A stretch of 64,000 nucleotides of DNA from Pseudisothecium myosuroides (GCA_951799445.1 OX637293.1:10912001-10976000), one strand, 5' to 3'; positions 1-12,849 are shown, numbered from the stretch's first letter. Program-made: numbers and translations. The notes: generated by a model not told the origin, from the sequence alone.

Positions 1-1199
1 TTTCTGAATTCTTTTAAAGTCATTGCAAATGGGCTTGTTTGATGCCTGGATTCTGTGCCTTCCTACTTCGTTTGGACTTCGATTGCCAACTAGCTTTTGG
101 CTAAAAATTATTTTGAGAAAATAGATTAAATTGACCAAAATCAACATGCTCGGCCCTAATTCCCCTAAAGGATTAAGGGGTGGTTGTGGGGAAGCATTAG
201 GTCTTGAGTGTACCGCCATTATATCTCACAAGGCACTTCTTCATGCCATGGTCCAATTTTGTGAAACTAGTGGCGATGCTCTAAGGGGTGACCCTCATTT
301 GTCAATAAATAATTAGGGTAAGAAATCCATAAATCTCTTGGGCTCTAAAAAAGCGTCCACCTCCTAAAATGTACACAATTTATGTACATTTTTCTTTTCT
401 AGTGCTTCAACAATGTACAAATAGTGCACATTTGAGGAGGTGGATGCTTTTAGTGACCGTTGAATTTGAACTACACAAAATTATAACTAATTCCACGAAG
501 CTTCAAAAAAGATATGAAAAAACTCATGTTAGATGCCAATTACATTTGTTTTTTAAGGAAAAATTTACTAAAAAATATTTCAAGAAGTCTAAACTCTCTA
601 GATTAATTTCTAACTTTTAAATGGGCACCTTATAGACCTCCTACTATATAGAATAGGAAACTTGAAAATATGCAAAATTTTGCAATTTTTAGATCAAAAT
701 TTTAGAAAATTAAAACTCTGACCCTGAGACAATAAGCATAGTATAATTATATTGCTGATATATTTTCTTAATACTTTAATGCAAAATGAATTATTTTGAA
801 TGCACTTTCCAACCAATGATGATTTTTTTTTAAAATGTCATACTATCTTGGCAAAAAGTTTTCATCCAAATAAATAATTATTTTAACCTTATAACAATGA
901 AATAATGACAGTCACTCTTTAGGTATTTTGTTAGTTAATTTTTCTCAAAAGATGAAGTGGAAGATGTATTTAACCCATTTTCACTCATATTTTTGAGTTC
1001 TTAATGAATTATTTATGAATTTCTACGTTGAAATTGACGTGTGTTGTATAGGCACCCTCACCATGAAATGTTTATTGCATGGGTAAATTGGAAACTCCAA
1101 TATGTATTTCTATGTTAAAGGACACTTTTAGAAGAGGGGCAATTTTAACACACACCATCTAAAATTGTCCAAGTAAGTATTTGAATATGATTCTTAATA
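1..1199. other. AT-rich non-coding DNA
   Basis: I see no supportable gene here. The stretch around 330-640 (GCGTCCACCTCC motif, later ATGGGCACC and GACCTCCTAC) loosely resembles the TA-flanked MITE family better preserved at 3841, 12051, 12850 and 14690, so it may be a decayed copy. Confidence 0.4.
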
Positions 1200-1778
1200 G
1201 TAATCCCTTAAGGAACAAGAGACAGTCCAAATTTTCAAATTTTAGATATGTATTATAGAGTGCAACTTAGAATGATATTTTAATGAATATTGTCAAACAA
1301 AAGTTGTAAAATATGATTCATAGATCACATCTATATGGCTAAACCAATTGTTGGACTAACTAAACAACATTCAATAAAATTTTAAATCAAGAATTTTAAA
1401 TTCCTTTGAAAATTAAGTATAGATTGAATGTAGGTAATGTTTACAAGACTTTTTTTTGAGATCAAAATGTTGATTCTAAGTATAGTGATTTTTTGAGATT
1501 TCTGTTTTTTGTATTTATTCTAGTCAAATTTGAAGGGTCATTTTTATAATGACTAAAAATTTTTGTTTGTGAGGTAAGAGAGATTTATAACCCTTGAGCT
1601 ATAAAAGATGTGCAAAGGAGAGTTGTGAAAATCCATATAGTACAAATGCCAATAAGAGAGTTAACACAAGAATCTACAAATGATTTTATAAATGAACAAA
1701 CAAAGATTTTTTGTGCTCAAAACATATTTGTGCTCATTTATTGTTTAAAACTTGAATATTTAGTCCTTCAAGGATTAA
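1200..1778 (+). mobile_element. TTAA-ended non-autonomous element, copy 1 (degraded)
   Basis: The left end reads TAATCCCTTAAGGA and the right end reads TCCTTCAAGGATTAA, which are inverted relative to each other. The interior (a TATTATAGAGTGCAACTTAG-like stretch and onward) aligns by eye with 15.3-15.8 kb and, inverted, with 9.3-9.8 kb. There is no transposase reading frame. Ends in TTAA with short C-rich inverted repeats recall piggyBac-type MITEs. That assignment is inference; boundaries are approximate. Confidence 0.5.
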
Positions 1779-2144
1779 ATTGTCTTAGCTACCGTATTAT
1801 TGGTCTTGTTGGAAATTAAAAGAAGATGTTAGATTTTTCTTAAGAGTATTGTCAATACAAGACAACATCTTAGAGAGTAGTTGCATATTATAGGTGGGAC
1901 CAAAGAACTAAATTGATTTTGGAAAAATAAATAAATTGAAGAATTGGAGGCACTACAATTTGCACGTGCCAACAAACTTTAAAGTTGCAGCCTAAAAGCC
2001 ACTTCCACAACATCAAAGTCATTTTGCTAATTAAGCTCTTTGTCAATCATAATGTGCAGTGGAATGCAATATTTTTATAAATGACACATTTTGCCATCCA
2101 AAAGAATTTTTGATAATGTGAAATTCAATTAGTAATTTTGAAAG

Positions 2145-2238
<94 letters not shown>

Positions 2239-3838
2239 TCTCAATTAAGCACACCGAATTTCAATTTCAAAAAAACATAAGTATATTTATGGTGAAATTT
2301 TTAGGTATATTTCATGAATTTAAATAATAATTGATTAAAGACATTGGTGATGAATTTATAAGATTCAATTGCAAAGACATGCAGGAAAATTGACATATGT
2401 ATCTTGTTTTTTCAATCTTTTTTCAAAATTCCAAAAATATAGATAGTGTAGAATTCATTGCTAGGATGTTACATGTAAAATTTTGTAAAATAGACTATAT
2501 GTAATATAACTAGATTTTCTATTTGACAAGTAGGAATTTTCAAAAATCTTAAAATAATAAATATTAGTGGATTGTGACACCCACAAAAACATAAGTTTAT
2601 ACTATGCACATGTAGGAAAAATATTTGTAGAATTGATCTTGATATACATAATTTTAGATCCACTTCTCTAGCTTTTGATTTCAGACATTTTCAAGCTATA
2701 GTGGATTGTTTAATACCATTTATATTGCATAACAATAAATGTATTGTTTGCATGTAAGAATGTAACAAAGTAGATGGACAATACCATTAATAAATTTTCT
2801 ACATAATTAAAGTAACCAAAATGATTTCAATTTTTCAATTTCAAATTAATCAATTGAAAACAAGGTCTAAATCCTATATGTTAATAAACAATTAGATTTT
2901 ATTTCACTTTTTAGGAATTACCCAAAAACCAATAGTTGCATTGCCTAATTGAGCTACAATAAATGCTAATTTATGGATAAAATCAAGGTACTTTGATAAT
3001 TACAAACCTAATTTAATTGATTGTTTCAAATATGTCTGACAAGCCAAAAATGTAATCAAATAATGAAGAACAAAACCTTAAAAGAAACCACAATTTTTCC
3101 TCTAATAAGTGAGTCTAGTTTGTAGCATTTAGAAAATAATAAATTTTAATTCAATACCAAAGTCAAACCATCTTAATTTACATATCCTCCAGTTTACAAA
3201 TTTCATCTGATTATATTGTTTGACCACAAAACATCTATTAATTACAAGAACATTTTGTAAGTCATCACAAAAATCTCTACAAAACCAAGCATCACACACT
3301 ATTGGTAATATAAACATGGTTTTGAAGGACCAAAGAAATGATCATTAGAAGACCAATAGCTAGTGTAATTTTGTCATGTGGGTCTTTTACTACTAACACT
3401 AAAATTTACAAAATTTGAAAAGAAATAAAAGCTCCCAATTTTTTCTCAAATGGTTGCCCTCAACTTCTTGGAGCCCCTGATTCAATCTTGGATTTTTCAT
3501 AATGAGTGGAGTCAAATGATCTGCATTTTGGGGGGATGATCAACCTCTAGTCAAGAAAATGAAGAATAAAGATCAAGAAGCTACAATTCGATTCTCATTG
3601 ATCAACTGCAATTCGGAGCTGCTAAGATTCTTTGAAAAGTGTCAATCAGTTGAAGGCACATGTGCTCTCGACACTCATACCGTTGCACACTTATTTCAAG
3701 TGGAAAGTGGTGAATAATTGTGGGGTTAAAAATCACTTTGTCTTCTATTATCAACATGTTGTCATTACAAATAATTTTTTTTTTTTTTTCCCCCTTCTGC
3801 ACACAAGGAGTCTTAGAATTGATGGGAAGTTGCTGCTA
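1779..3838. other. AT-rich non-coding DNA
   Basis: No gene is supportable. Reading frames are short, AT-driven and without recognisable motifs. The stretch includes the AT microsatellite at 2152-2228 and a T-run near 3777-3790. Confidence 0.5.
2152..2228. repeat. (AT)n microsatellite
   Basis: About 77 bp of uninterrupted alternating A and T, followed by a T-tract. Both strands read the same. Confidence 0.97.
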
Positions 3839-3840
3839 TA

Positions 3841-4113
3841 AGGTGGGTACACCCAAAAGCGCCACTTATTCATATTGTGCCTAGTTACTGCTATTAGGCT
3901 ATTCAGATTTTCATACAATCTTGTTGGCAAGTGAAAGCACATTCCAACGCACCAAAGAATGTAGCATTTGGATACAGTATGCAAAAGTTATTAAAGGTCA
4001 AAGTTCGTTTCTAAAAGCGCCATCTACAGTCTGCGTACATCACTGATTTTGGAAATGTACACTGAGTGTAGATGGCGCTTTTAGGAATGGTGCCCTTTTG
4101 GGTGTACCTACTT
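3841..4113. mobile_element. TA-flanked MITE, copy at 3.8 kb
   Basis: Terminal inverted repeats begin AGGTGGGTACACCC on the left; the complement of the right end begins AAGTAGGTACACCC. A TA dinucleotide flanks each end. A second inverted pair lies inside (AAAAGCGCCATCTAC and GTAGATGGCGCTTTT). There is no coding capacity. The TA target site suggests a Tc1/mariner-related MITE (inference). Confidence 0.7.
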
Positions 4114-5119
4114 TATCTGGGATTAACAAGTGGCATATAAATTTTTGGTGCTGATGAAGTTTCTTACGCTGCTGGAGATGCTGGAGATGCCCTTAGAGGA
4201 GTTGCCAACCTTATCAAAAACTGCATATTCCAATGGGCAAAGAGAATTTATTGGTGGGTTCAAACATTAATTGTGCATTTTTTCATCCAAAAGTTGGAGA
4301 AGCCCAATGTAAACAATATGAAGATGACCAAGGTAGCTAAGCTTACAACATGAATCGCTTTGAAATAAGAATGAGCACACTCAAAACGACAGACTATGCG
4401 AAAATCAAACAATCCCCAAACTGAGAGGCATGCTCACAGACGACGAAGGACATTTGCACACATTTTTTAATACTGAAATTAGAGGCGGATGCGACCAGAA
4501 TTATATAAATCCATGTCGCATTTTCGTAGTTCGAGAAAGTGCAGTGGATCACGAATGGAATGAGCCTGTACATTACTAAATTCAAAAGAAGCAAAAAGCA
4601 GCTTTCAAATCGGAATGCATAAAGGTATCCTAAAATAGCACCATACTGTGAACACCAAGAATGGGCACTGCAAATGCAATAATGCAAGCTCGCTCTCGTG
4701 AATTATGAGAGGAATCTCATCCTTTGTAACCACCGTCTCCTTGAAATTATATCCCTGAACGATTTGCTTCGTATAGCACATATTGGGCTTGAATGCCTTG
4801 TGAACCTGATACCACACAAGTATAGCTCTTCATATAGTCTGCTCGGTTTGTTGCGAGACCCTTTCAATTTCCCTCATCTACAGCAAGATGACGAAAGACC
4901 TCTCCACCTTATTTCCTCCAGTAACAACTTGAGCGACATGAATAGGAATAATTACAACGACAATATGCAATACGCTCAGTCTTCGCCAATGTCCGAGATG
5001 AGATCACACAAAAGGGATGGGCAATATAGCGCTTTACAAGTATCCGTATACATCCACCATCGCCGAAGCCAAAATGATGAAATTATAACGACATGATTCT
5101 TACAGGATATCCAGATAGT
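4114..5119. other. Non-coding; probable 3' UTR or flank of the small minus-strand gene
   Basis: No convincing gene. A 132-codon plus-strand frame at 4698..5096 has no recognisable motif and lies antisense to what should be the 3' untranslated region of the gene ending at 5120, so I do not call it. Confidence 0.4.
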
Positions 5120-5359
5120 TCACTTCTTTCGCTGAACCTTATCCTTGATCCAACGTAGGCTGGTTGAAGTGCCGGACTTCACTTTCTGTGCGCTCACGGT
5201 AGCAGCGCTCATTGTCATTTCCACACTGTTGGTGGCCGCAGCTTTAACCTTGGACATCCTGCTCCTCTTTCGCCCTCCCTGGCCTCCCACATCCTCGTCG
5301 AAATGCTTATCCCATTGGTCGGCCCAACCGTTTGATTCCTGCCTTTCGTATGCGGCCAT
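5120..5359 (-). CDS. Small conserved plant protein of unknown function (79 aa)
   Basis: The product begins MAAYERQESNGWADQWD, has a basic serine/threonine/alanine-rich middle, and ends KSGTSTSLRWIKDKVQRKK. This pattern (an N-terminal QES.GWADQWD block and a C-terminal G.S.G..WIK.KYQ-like tail) matches, from memory, a family of short uncharacterised plant proteins of similar length. I know of no established function. There is no signal peptide or membrane segment. I chose the ATG at 5359 because it starts the conserved block; upstream lies a good pyrimidine-rich splice acceptor (exon from 5388), so the 5' UTR probably comes from an upstream exon near 6990. The gene is isolated, with transposon debris on both sides. 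Confidence 0.65.
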   Translation of the reverse strand: MAAYERQESNGWADQWDKHFDEDVGGQGGRKRSRMSKVKAAATNSVEMTMSAATVSAQKVKSGTSTSLRWIKDKVQRKK

Positions 5360-5388
5360 CTCTACGAGAGATCTCAACGAATGTGTCC

Positions 5389-6990
5389 CTTGAAAGGAAA
5401 TGTGTAGGTCACGTCAAGTTTTCACTGATCCCACATAGAGAAGTGACAGATCCTGCCAAACAACACTGTACACTAAGATCTTAAAATACCACAAAATGAT
5501 GACACTCCAAGAAAACTATGCACATGTACATTTGAAAGAAGAAGTCAATATCTGTATGCTCAAATTTACTATAGTGTACCAAGAGCCTTTCAAAGACGAG
5601 TGAGATCGAATATGTGAGGCAGTGAGGATTCCGATGTGCATTCTAGATTGCAGTCAGAGTGAAAAGCTTCGCCATTGAACCAGCTTCAGCAGGAAAAACT
5701 TTCAGAAGTAAAAATATATGATCGGACTTCGCTCGGATCCGATGTGCAGACGAATCTAAAGATAATGGAGGCGAGGAACAGAGCGACGACCTCTCAAGCC
5801 ATTATTACGATCAACGGCGTTCGAGAACGATTTCTCTTGCTCAGCGTCAATTCGAACGCTTCTATCTGAGAGGTTACAGATAAAGAAAACAAGATGAGGA
5901 GAAAGAACGGATAAAACCTCAATACTAATTAGGAGAAACGCAGTCCGAAAACCCGATTCTGAAATAGTCGACTGTTCTTCGTAACAATGATGAGGAGTTA
6001 CGATTCGAAACTTTACCGCAAACAAACAGAGAATGACCGAATCCAACAAAGAAAGACAGAAACTCCAAACACAAGTCAGCTCACTGTGACTGAATAATGG
6101 AGAAAATCTGGTGCGGCTGGCAAAAGAAGAAAATCTCTTAATGCATACGAAGATCCTAACAATCCAAAAAAACTTCACAATGCCAACCCACGACGTCCCG
6201 ATCGATTGGCCAGAGAATGACCGATTTCAAACAAAAAAATCAATTAAAAGGCGTAAATCGGCACGTTCCTTACGCCTCGTAAATTACTCTCCATCACTCG
6301 TTACAAGCCTAACGCGCATGCGATCTCGTTGACATAACACTTTCCTCCTCCCTCGAAAGAAGAAACAAGAAAGGAGCGCAAACTCGTCTACGCTATCAAG
6401 AAAGGAGGAAACTCCAAATACAAATCCGCCCTGTGCGACTGGCTAAAGGAGAAGATCGGGTGAAACCTCTTAATGCAGCCAACACTTACAAAGATCGTTT
6501 CGATCCAAGAAATGCTTCACAATGCCAATCCTCGACGTCTCGATTGGCCAGAGAATGACCGATTTCAAACAAAAAAATCAATTAAAAGGCGTAAATCGGC
6601 ACGTTCCTCACGCCTCGTCAATTACTCTCCATCACTCGTTACAAGCCTAACGCGCTATGTGATCTCGTTGACATAACACTTTCCTCCTCCCTCGAAAGAA
6701 GAAACAAGAAAGTAGCACAAACTCGTCTACGGTACCAAGAAAGGAGGAAACTCCAAATACAAATCCGCGCTAAAGGAGACGATCGGTTGAAAACCTCAGC
6801 ACTTACAAAGGTCGTTTCGATCCAAGAAATGCTTCAATCACCTTGCCAATCCTCGACGTACTTCTCTATGCCACATTACACGCTACCTAAGAAGCTAGGT
6901 GCGAAATGCTGAATTTCCGACGCGGTTGATCGCCATCTAAGTTACAATGACAGAGAGAGAGAAGATGCAGAGATCCACCGTACACATACC
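5389..6990 (-). other. Putative 5'-UTR intron of the small minus-strand gene
   Basis: On the minus strand an exon-like stretch ends ...AAGCAACCAG before GTATGTGTACGG at 6989. A matching acceptor (CATTTCCTTTCAAG) ends at 5389, 30 bp before the start codon. The proposed intron would be about 1.6 kb and would contain the 340-bp tandem repeats. This is inference from splice-site appearance only. Confidence 0.35.
6058..6860. repeat. About 2.4 tandem copies of a ~340-bp unit
   Basis: The phrase AAACTCCAAA.ACAAATC recurs near 6062, 6409 and 6749. GCCAGAGAATGACCGATTTC occurs in full near 6210 and 6548, a spacing of 338 bp. The third copy is truncated. Units differ by scattered substitutions and small indels. 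The reading frames inside (SIKRRKSAR...NYSPSLVTSLTR) are shared only because the DNA is repeated; I do not regard them as genes. Confidence 0.85.
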
Positions 6991-7079
6991 TGGTTGCTTG
7001 CTGGTGAGAGCCAAGCAGAGCGCAATGAAGAATGGGGCAGTACGCTGGCGACGCGCAGGAAGAAGTTGGTTATAAGGGA

Positions 7080-7320
7080 GCATTGACCAGCGAGAGAGAC
7101 GATAGACCATTGGCTCTAACTCTTAAAAATCTGAGCTGGCTGCCGTGTCATCTCTGCAGTGCTTTCACTGCAACTCCACATTATAAAAAACCTTTCCGAC
7201 CATGATTGACCAGCTTGCCTGATAGAGAGCTCCCTGGAGAGACGAACGAATCATTCGTCCTGACCCTTCAAATCTGAGCTGGTTGCCGTGTCAGCAGGCA
7301 ATCAAGGAGTTACTGCAATG
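7080..7320. repeat. Imperfect ~130-bp direct duplication
   Basis: Both copies run from a TTGACCAGC word to a CTGAGCTGG.TGCCGTGTCA word (about 7083-7150 and 7207-7294). A short TATAAAAAA stretch lies between them near 7183. The location is just upstream of the proposed 5'-UTR exon of the small gene on the minus strand, so the duplication may affect its promoter region (inference). Confidence 0.5.
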
Positions 7321-7425
7321 CTACCCTAAGAAAGCCTCAAAGCAAACAAAGATTAAACTGTTGGTGTTTGCAGTGGAATCCTTTCCAATTGCTAAAAAAA
7401 GAAAAAAAAGAAAAAGAAAAAGAAA

Positions 7426-7605
7426 AGATTAACACAACATTCAATGTTGTAGCTCTATAGTGATGGTGTGGTATATTCCACACCCCAACAATGCTTCATC
7501 ACTAGCTATTGATGAATTAGACATGTGGAGGATGTAGAGGCACACCATCACTATAGAACCAAGGCAACATCAACACATGCTATTGAATGTTATGTGAACC
7601 CATAA
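7426..7605. repeat. Imperfect inverted repeat, MITE-like
   Basis: The left arm contains CTCTATAGTGATGGTGTG and the right arm contains its complement, CACACCATCACTATAGAA. Outer words AACATTCAATG and CATTGAATGTT-like pairs extend the match. No coding capacity. I cannot define a target-site duplication. Confidence 0.5.
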
Positions 7606-7930
7606 ATGTTGCGGTAGACAAAGAATCCTTCTAGTAGGACAGGAGTGCAACTATTCATTTGCTGAATTTTGTTGTGAAAAGGGGAAGTCTTCTATAGTAG
7701 TTTGACTTCCAATGAGTGGTTTTCCATTTTTTTAAGCCAATGATTCCCATAGTATCCGAAGGGATGATTTTTATAGTCACTAGTCTGTCCTTTAAGGATT
7801 AAGTTGTTGAGCATGGTTTCAAATATTAACCTTTAACCTTTGAAGGACGCTCAGAACCTAAAGTGTTCGATGAATGATTTCATTGTTCTCTGTAGAAGCA
7901 AAGAATACACCTATTGGCCCCATAATCATA

Positions 7931-8022
7931 GCATTTTGGTAACTACCTTGGTTATAGGAAGCTACATCCTTTAAGGATTAAAGGATGCGGCTCCCCATGA
8001 CCAAGGTAGTCACCAAAATTGC
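7931..8022. repeat. ~90-bp imperfect palindrome
   Basis: The arms are TTTTGGTAACTACCTTGG and CCAAGGTAGTCACCAAAA, meeting at a centre of ATCCTTTAAGGATTAAAGGAT. A half copy lies near 8221-8275 (TTTTGGTGACTACCTTGGTC). The centre carries the TCCTTTAAGGATTAA word typical of the TTAA-ended repeats in this window, so it may be two element ends joined head to head (inference). Confidence 0.55.
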
Positions 8023-8280
8023 TTTGATTATTGAACTTGTAGCTGCATTCTTTGTTTCTATGGTAAACAATGAAGCCATCCATTGACTACTTTTCAACCT
8101 TAGAATCTTTCAAGGATTAACTTGGTGAACATTGTAGACATGCTAAGCAACTAATGGATGACTTCACTTGTCACTTGCAAGATACAAAAAAATGCATCCA
8201 TTGATTCAATAATTGGAATATTTTGGTGACTACCTTGGTCATGGGGCTGCGTCCTTCTAGGATTAAGCTACTTGAAAGCT

Positions 8281-9259
8281 TTCAAATAAGTATTTTTTTT
8301 GTTGGATTTAGTTCCTAGTTCAATCAAAGGGATTTGGGTCACCACGAGAAAGACAAATGAAACTATAAACATTCACTAAATCATGACAAGTTCAAGTCTT
8401 GTATATGGTAACTGTTCATAACAATGAGGGTACGTAAGTTCTTCTTCTATTATCAATTTTCTTTGGCTCTTTTACATATTTTTTATATGAAGTGGGTCTT
8501 TCCAATGATTTACACAATCCTTATTTTTATGCTTTGAAAATATTTATAAGTTTTATTTTAAAAAATTTACTTGGATCAAAGAGTTCATCATCATAATTAT
8601 GTCATGGTTCGAGTCTACTTAAAAATAAAATCAACACCCCCTACAAAATGATGATGACAAAATCTATTCACAAAATACACCTAAAAATACATAGCACCCA
8701 ATATTGTCATCTACCTATTTTCATTATTCTATCAATATTCTCAAATTATTTAACTACTTAAAAAGCCTTCAATTAATTAGAAGGCCTACCATGAGAATGT
8801 AATATTTTGTACCTTCTATCCAACATTTAATGATACTTTTTCATTATATACCTCCTTCCACACTTTATTACCTTCTTTCATGTGGTAAAGAAACTTTGGA
8901 ATATACATACTTACAAACAATACGGGTGAAATTCTTTGTCACATACAAATTACTACTACAAAGAAGCAAGTTGACTACAATAAATATGATTGAATCACAT
9001 TAAAAGAAATCAAATACAAAAAGATGTATTGACTACATTGATAAAAAATTGTATATTAGTTAAGTTAAAATTTTAAATACTTCATATATATATGTTTGGA
9101 TTATTACAATTCCTATTGGTTTAAGAATTTTTTAATTTTTTAAATTATTACCTCTTCCAACCTACCTTGCAAAATATTGGAGGTGTGTATATACTTGGAG
9201 ATTCATTACACCTACCAAGCAATGTGTAGCAACATTTATCATCCTTGTTTAGAGGGGTG
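8281..9259. other. AT-rich non-coding DNA
   Basis: Nothing supportable. Reading frames are short and the base composition is strongly AT-biased. Confidence 0.5.
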
Positions 9260-9811
9260 ATTCCAATTCAAGACTAGGCATTTATATTTTGAACAATAGA
9301 CACATCCCAAATACCAAAAAATGCATTTTTTTCCATCCATCCATTTTTTGAGATCCTTGTAGTAATTCTATAAACATTTGTACAATACATATCCAAAGAC
9401 CTTGTTTTGCAAGTATTCTATAATTCAAAGGGCATTAATAGGTATGGCCTTAAGAAATGACTTTTTATAGTTCAAAAAATGACCCTTCAAAAACAACTTG
9501 AATAAAAAGTAAAATAATTTCTTCTAAAAATCATTATCATTAGAACTTAACATTTGAACTTAAGGAAAGAAACTCTTGTGAAAATCACAAATATTCAATC
9601 TACAATAAATTTTAGAAGGAACTTTCAATTTTTGGATTCAAACTTAATTGAAAAATATTGGTTAGTGTATTGGTTGATTTAACCATATAGATATTCATAC
9701 TCTACAACTATTGTTTAAGAATCATCATTAAATTATTCTTCTAAGTTGCATTTTGTAACACATCTTCACAATTTTGGAAGTCTAGACTACCCCTTGTCCT
9801 TAAAGAATTAA
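9260..9811 (-). mobile_element. TTAA-ended non-autonomous element, copy 2 (inverted)
   Basis: Read on the minus strand from 9811 it starts TTAATTCTTTAAGGACAAGG and continues with CTTCCAAAATTGTGAAGA, CAAAATGCAACTTAGAAGAA and AACAATAGTTGTAG. These words occur in the same order at 15.3-15.4 kb and, more diverged, at 1.2-1.3 kb. The far end near 9260-9290 is decayed. It is non-coding. Confidence 0.55.
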
Positions 9812-11069
9812 TGTAACTTGTATTCAACAAATCCAAATTTACAATCATACAATCTACATATAGATTGTTTAATATCACTTTACATTTTTACAATAGAGCT
9901 TCGTAGGTGTAGTGATTGACTTGATTCTTTCCTCAAGACACATCATAAGATCCAAAATGAACATGCCCGCAAATTACTCCTCCCATACAAAAATGTTTGG
10001 GCTTATCTTTCACAAATGAATGTTTTCATACCTATAATCCAATTTTTTTACAAGAGAGGATAAAAGACACTAGAATCAAGATTTACCAACTTGAAGACAA
10101 CATCCCTACGGATTTTATTCCAGTTTTGGAGAGTGCAAAAAAAAATTCATTAGAATAATGAAGTTATTTACATCCATGGATATGGATGTAACATAAAAAC
10201 TTGAATGATAATCCACTTATTCATCCAATTTTTTTTCATTCATCCAAAATCGCTACCATCTCATTCTTTAGTATTAATTTAGCAATTTCATCCATTGAAA
10301 AAGAGTGAATACATTGCCAAATATTTCCTTAAATCCTTCAGCATGTACAGTATTTTTTAGAATTGATGATTTAAAAAAAAATCATTATAATATACTATTT
10401 GGAAGAATATTTTGGAATTTATATACATATAAAAGTTATAGATTTTGAGTTTTAGATTCCATCCATACAATTAGATTCACCAATGCTATCATCAATATTT
10501 TTTTATAAAATTTAATAGAAATTTTTAAAAATTCCTTCTAAATTCAAATAAACAAAACCTTATTATTTTTTGAGTAAATTTTGTTGGAATGGATTTGAAA
10601 CAAGGTTCTCTTGACATGGTAATTTATTGAAATTTTTGTATTCTTTAAGTCTACAACTCATTTTTACAAATCCAGTTTTGAATTAGAGTCATTGCAATTT
10701 TGGCTTGGTCAACCACTTGATATACTTCCGTATCTGTAATTTCTGAAAAATAATGTACTCACTAACACAAAATCCAACCATTAGATAGGAAAACAACTTG
10801 ATAAAGTACCTCCACAAATTAGGATGACGTTCATCCAAGTAATATTGAGAAAAAATTTGAATTTCAATAGGTTCCTCGTCCAAAAATTGAACATTGGAGC
10901 ACTAAGGCGTTAAAACCTAAAACTTTCGTTTTTAAAGGATATGACCTTTTATGACCAAAATAGTCACCCAAATGCTCTGATTGTTGGACCAACAGGTGCA
11001 TTCGTTGTTTCTATAGTGAACAGTGGAGTCATCCATCAAACAATAAACTTCCACGACATCATTCAAAGA
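9812..11069. other. AT-rich non-coding DNA with repeat fragments
   Basis: No gene is supportable. Around 10370-10560 there is a further diverged fragment of the interior of the TTAA-ended repeat (a CATACAATTAGATTCACCAA-like stretch). A 64-codon minus frame at 10689-10883 has no recognisable motif. Confidence 0.4.
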
Positions 11070-11974
11070 TTAACTTCTAAAGGACCATTGTCCCTTTGAG
11101 GAACATATGGTATTTTGGGCAGGTACCTACGGTCTAAATTTTAGTCTAGATGTTTTAAAACTTTTTTTGAAGATAGAAAAATTAATTAGCTTTGTCGAAA
11201 TATTATTTTTTTTTTCAATTGGTGCCTGGGAACAAAAATTATGCCCAAATAAGCTCAAAATAGGGGAGAGAGGGCAACAAAAAAAATTCTAAAATCCCAT
11301 TTTTTTTTTCAATTTTTTTCTTATAGATTATATTTTTGTCTACATGGAAAGATTTGATTCATTCCATTTTGATTTCTTATGAGAAAGTTATGGACAACCT
11401 TGTTTTGGGGGCAATTAGAGCATCTTCTTGAAAAATAACTCGTAGGATTCATTTTTGAATGCCATTTTTACAATTTTTCAAAAAAAAAGTTCCACATGGT
11501 TTAGTTTTCTTGCTAAAACAATCTCACCATTGGAATTAGTGCATTTTAATTCCATCTTAGAGATACTAATAATTTAGATTTTCCTTCTATCTTGTACCTA
11601 CTTATGCTTAACAATTTTTTAAAGATTAAAAAGTGAATTTTTTGAATTTTTTTCCCCTAGACTCTCAACTCAATTTCCACCATAAAGATTTAAAGCTCAA
11701 AACTCTGTAGTGCCAAAAATTAAAGATTAAAAGTCAAATAATCTTACAATGTGCTGAAAAACTTATTTTTTCCACTTTAAATGCAAATATTTTGCATTCA
11801 ATGCAGTCAAAATTTCAAAGAAAAATTCCATACATTTTTATACCAGTAAGGTGTAAGTTCCTATGGTTAAATGTGCAAAAAAAATAATTTTCAATTTTTT
11901 TTACTCCTTGCTATAGAAATGGCGGTTTCGAGTGCTTTTTAGCAGAAAAAAGGCCTTGGTCCTTTAAGGGTTAA
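11070..11974 (+). mobile_element. TTAA-ended non-autonomous element, copy 3
   Basis: The left end is TTAACTTCTAAAGGACCATT. The right end, read inward on the other strand, is TTAACCCTTAAAGGACCAAG. The interior includes ATTTTGGGCAGGTACCTAC and CACCATTGGAATTAGTGC, both found inverted at 24.1-24.6 kb. There is no transposase frame. A TTAA target with 12-15-bp inverted ends fits a piggyBac-like MITE (inference). Confidence 0.65.
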
Positions 11975-12050
11975 ACTGATTTTCACTCAAAATAACCCTA
12001 GATGTCCCTCTCTCTTGGTTTGATATCTAAAATAGGGGCAAAATTTAATA

Positions 12051-12361
12051 AGGTAGTCCACTCTAAAAGCGCCCGTGCTCTAAAAGGCACCTATGATACA
12101 AAGGTACATTTTGCTTTCTTTAGTGCACCAACAATGTGCATTTCATGAGGTTGTTCCTTTTCCGTCGGTGATCTCTGCAAATCAACTTCAAAAATTCATA
12201 ACTAATTCCACAAAGGTCCAAAAAGCATGAAACCACTTGGGTTTGATGCCAATTCCATTTTTCTTCCCTAAGAAAATTCACTAAAAATTGTTTCACAAAA
12301 TTCAGCTTCCCCGAAAAGACAATCAAGCTCTTCAATGGTCACTCCAAGAGCAGGACTACCT
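12051..12361. mobile_element. TA-flanked MITE, copy at 12.1 kb
   Basis: Inverted ends AGGTAGTCC and GGACTACCT are flanked by TA on both sides (12049-12050 and 12362-12363). Subterminal CTCTAAAAGCGCC resembles the 3.8-kb copy. The interior word GGTACATTTTGCTTTCTT is shared with the copy at 14690. Non-coding. Confidence 0.7.
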
Positions 12362-12849
12362 TATGGGTACTAGACTTGATCCCATGTTTTGTGTACCCAA
12401 CAAACTGAGTGTCCTCATCAGTCTAAAGTAGAAGCACCAATAGTCAACCACTCCCAGTACCCAACCCGTGTGGAGTATTTCCAACCAAGGTTGGAATAGA
12501 TTTCCAACGGAAGCTAGGAATGTTTTTTTTTTGTCCTTTTCAAGATTGGGACTAATAAGGTTATGGCTCATGTCCCCAAGTAGTGAGTGAGAAAGTAGGA
12601 AGCAGTACGTGAGTGAAAAAAATTTCTTTGAATGATCGGAATTGGAACAATCTACACATTGGCTATCAATGAAAAGTACTTTTTGGCTCCCGAAATTCAC
12701 AATAATTCCAATTCTGGGTTTCATAATTTTGGGAAATTTGCAATCCCCATTTATTTCCTATCTTCCTACGTGGGATAAAATCTCCACCACCTCTTACTGC
12801 GCACGATTTGCTCCAAAAGTGCTTAAATGATTGACTACTGGTGCTTCTA

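Noticed and set aside
4698..5096. 132-codon plus-strand frame
   Set aside because: Antisense to the likely 3' UTR of the small minus-strand gene, no motif, and patchy composition.
6111..6676. Two similar 67-73-codon frames (SIKRRKSAR ... NYSPSLVTS)
   Set aside because: Both arise from the 340-bp tandem repeat and have no conserved-protein features outside it.
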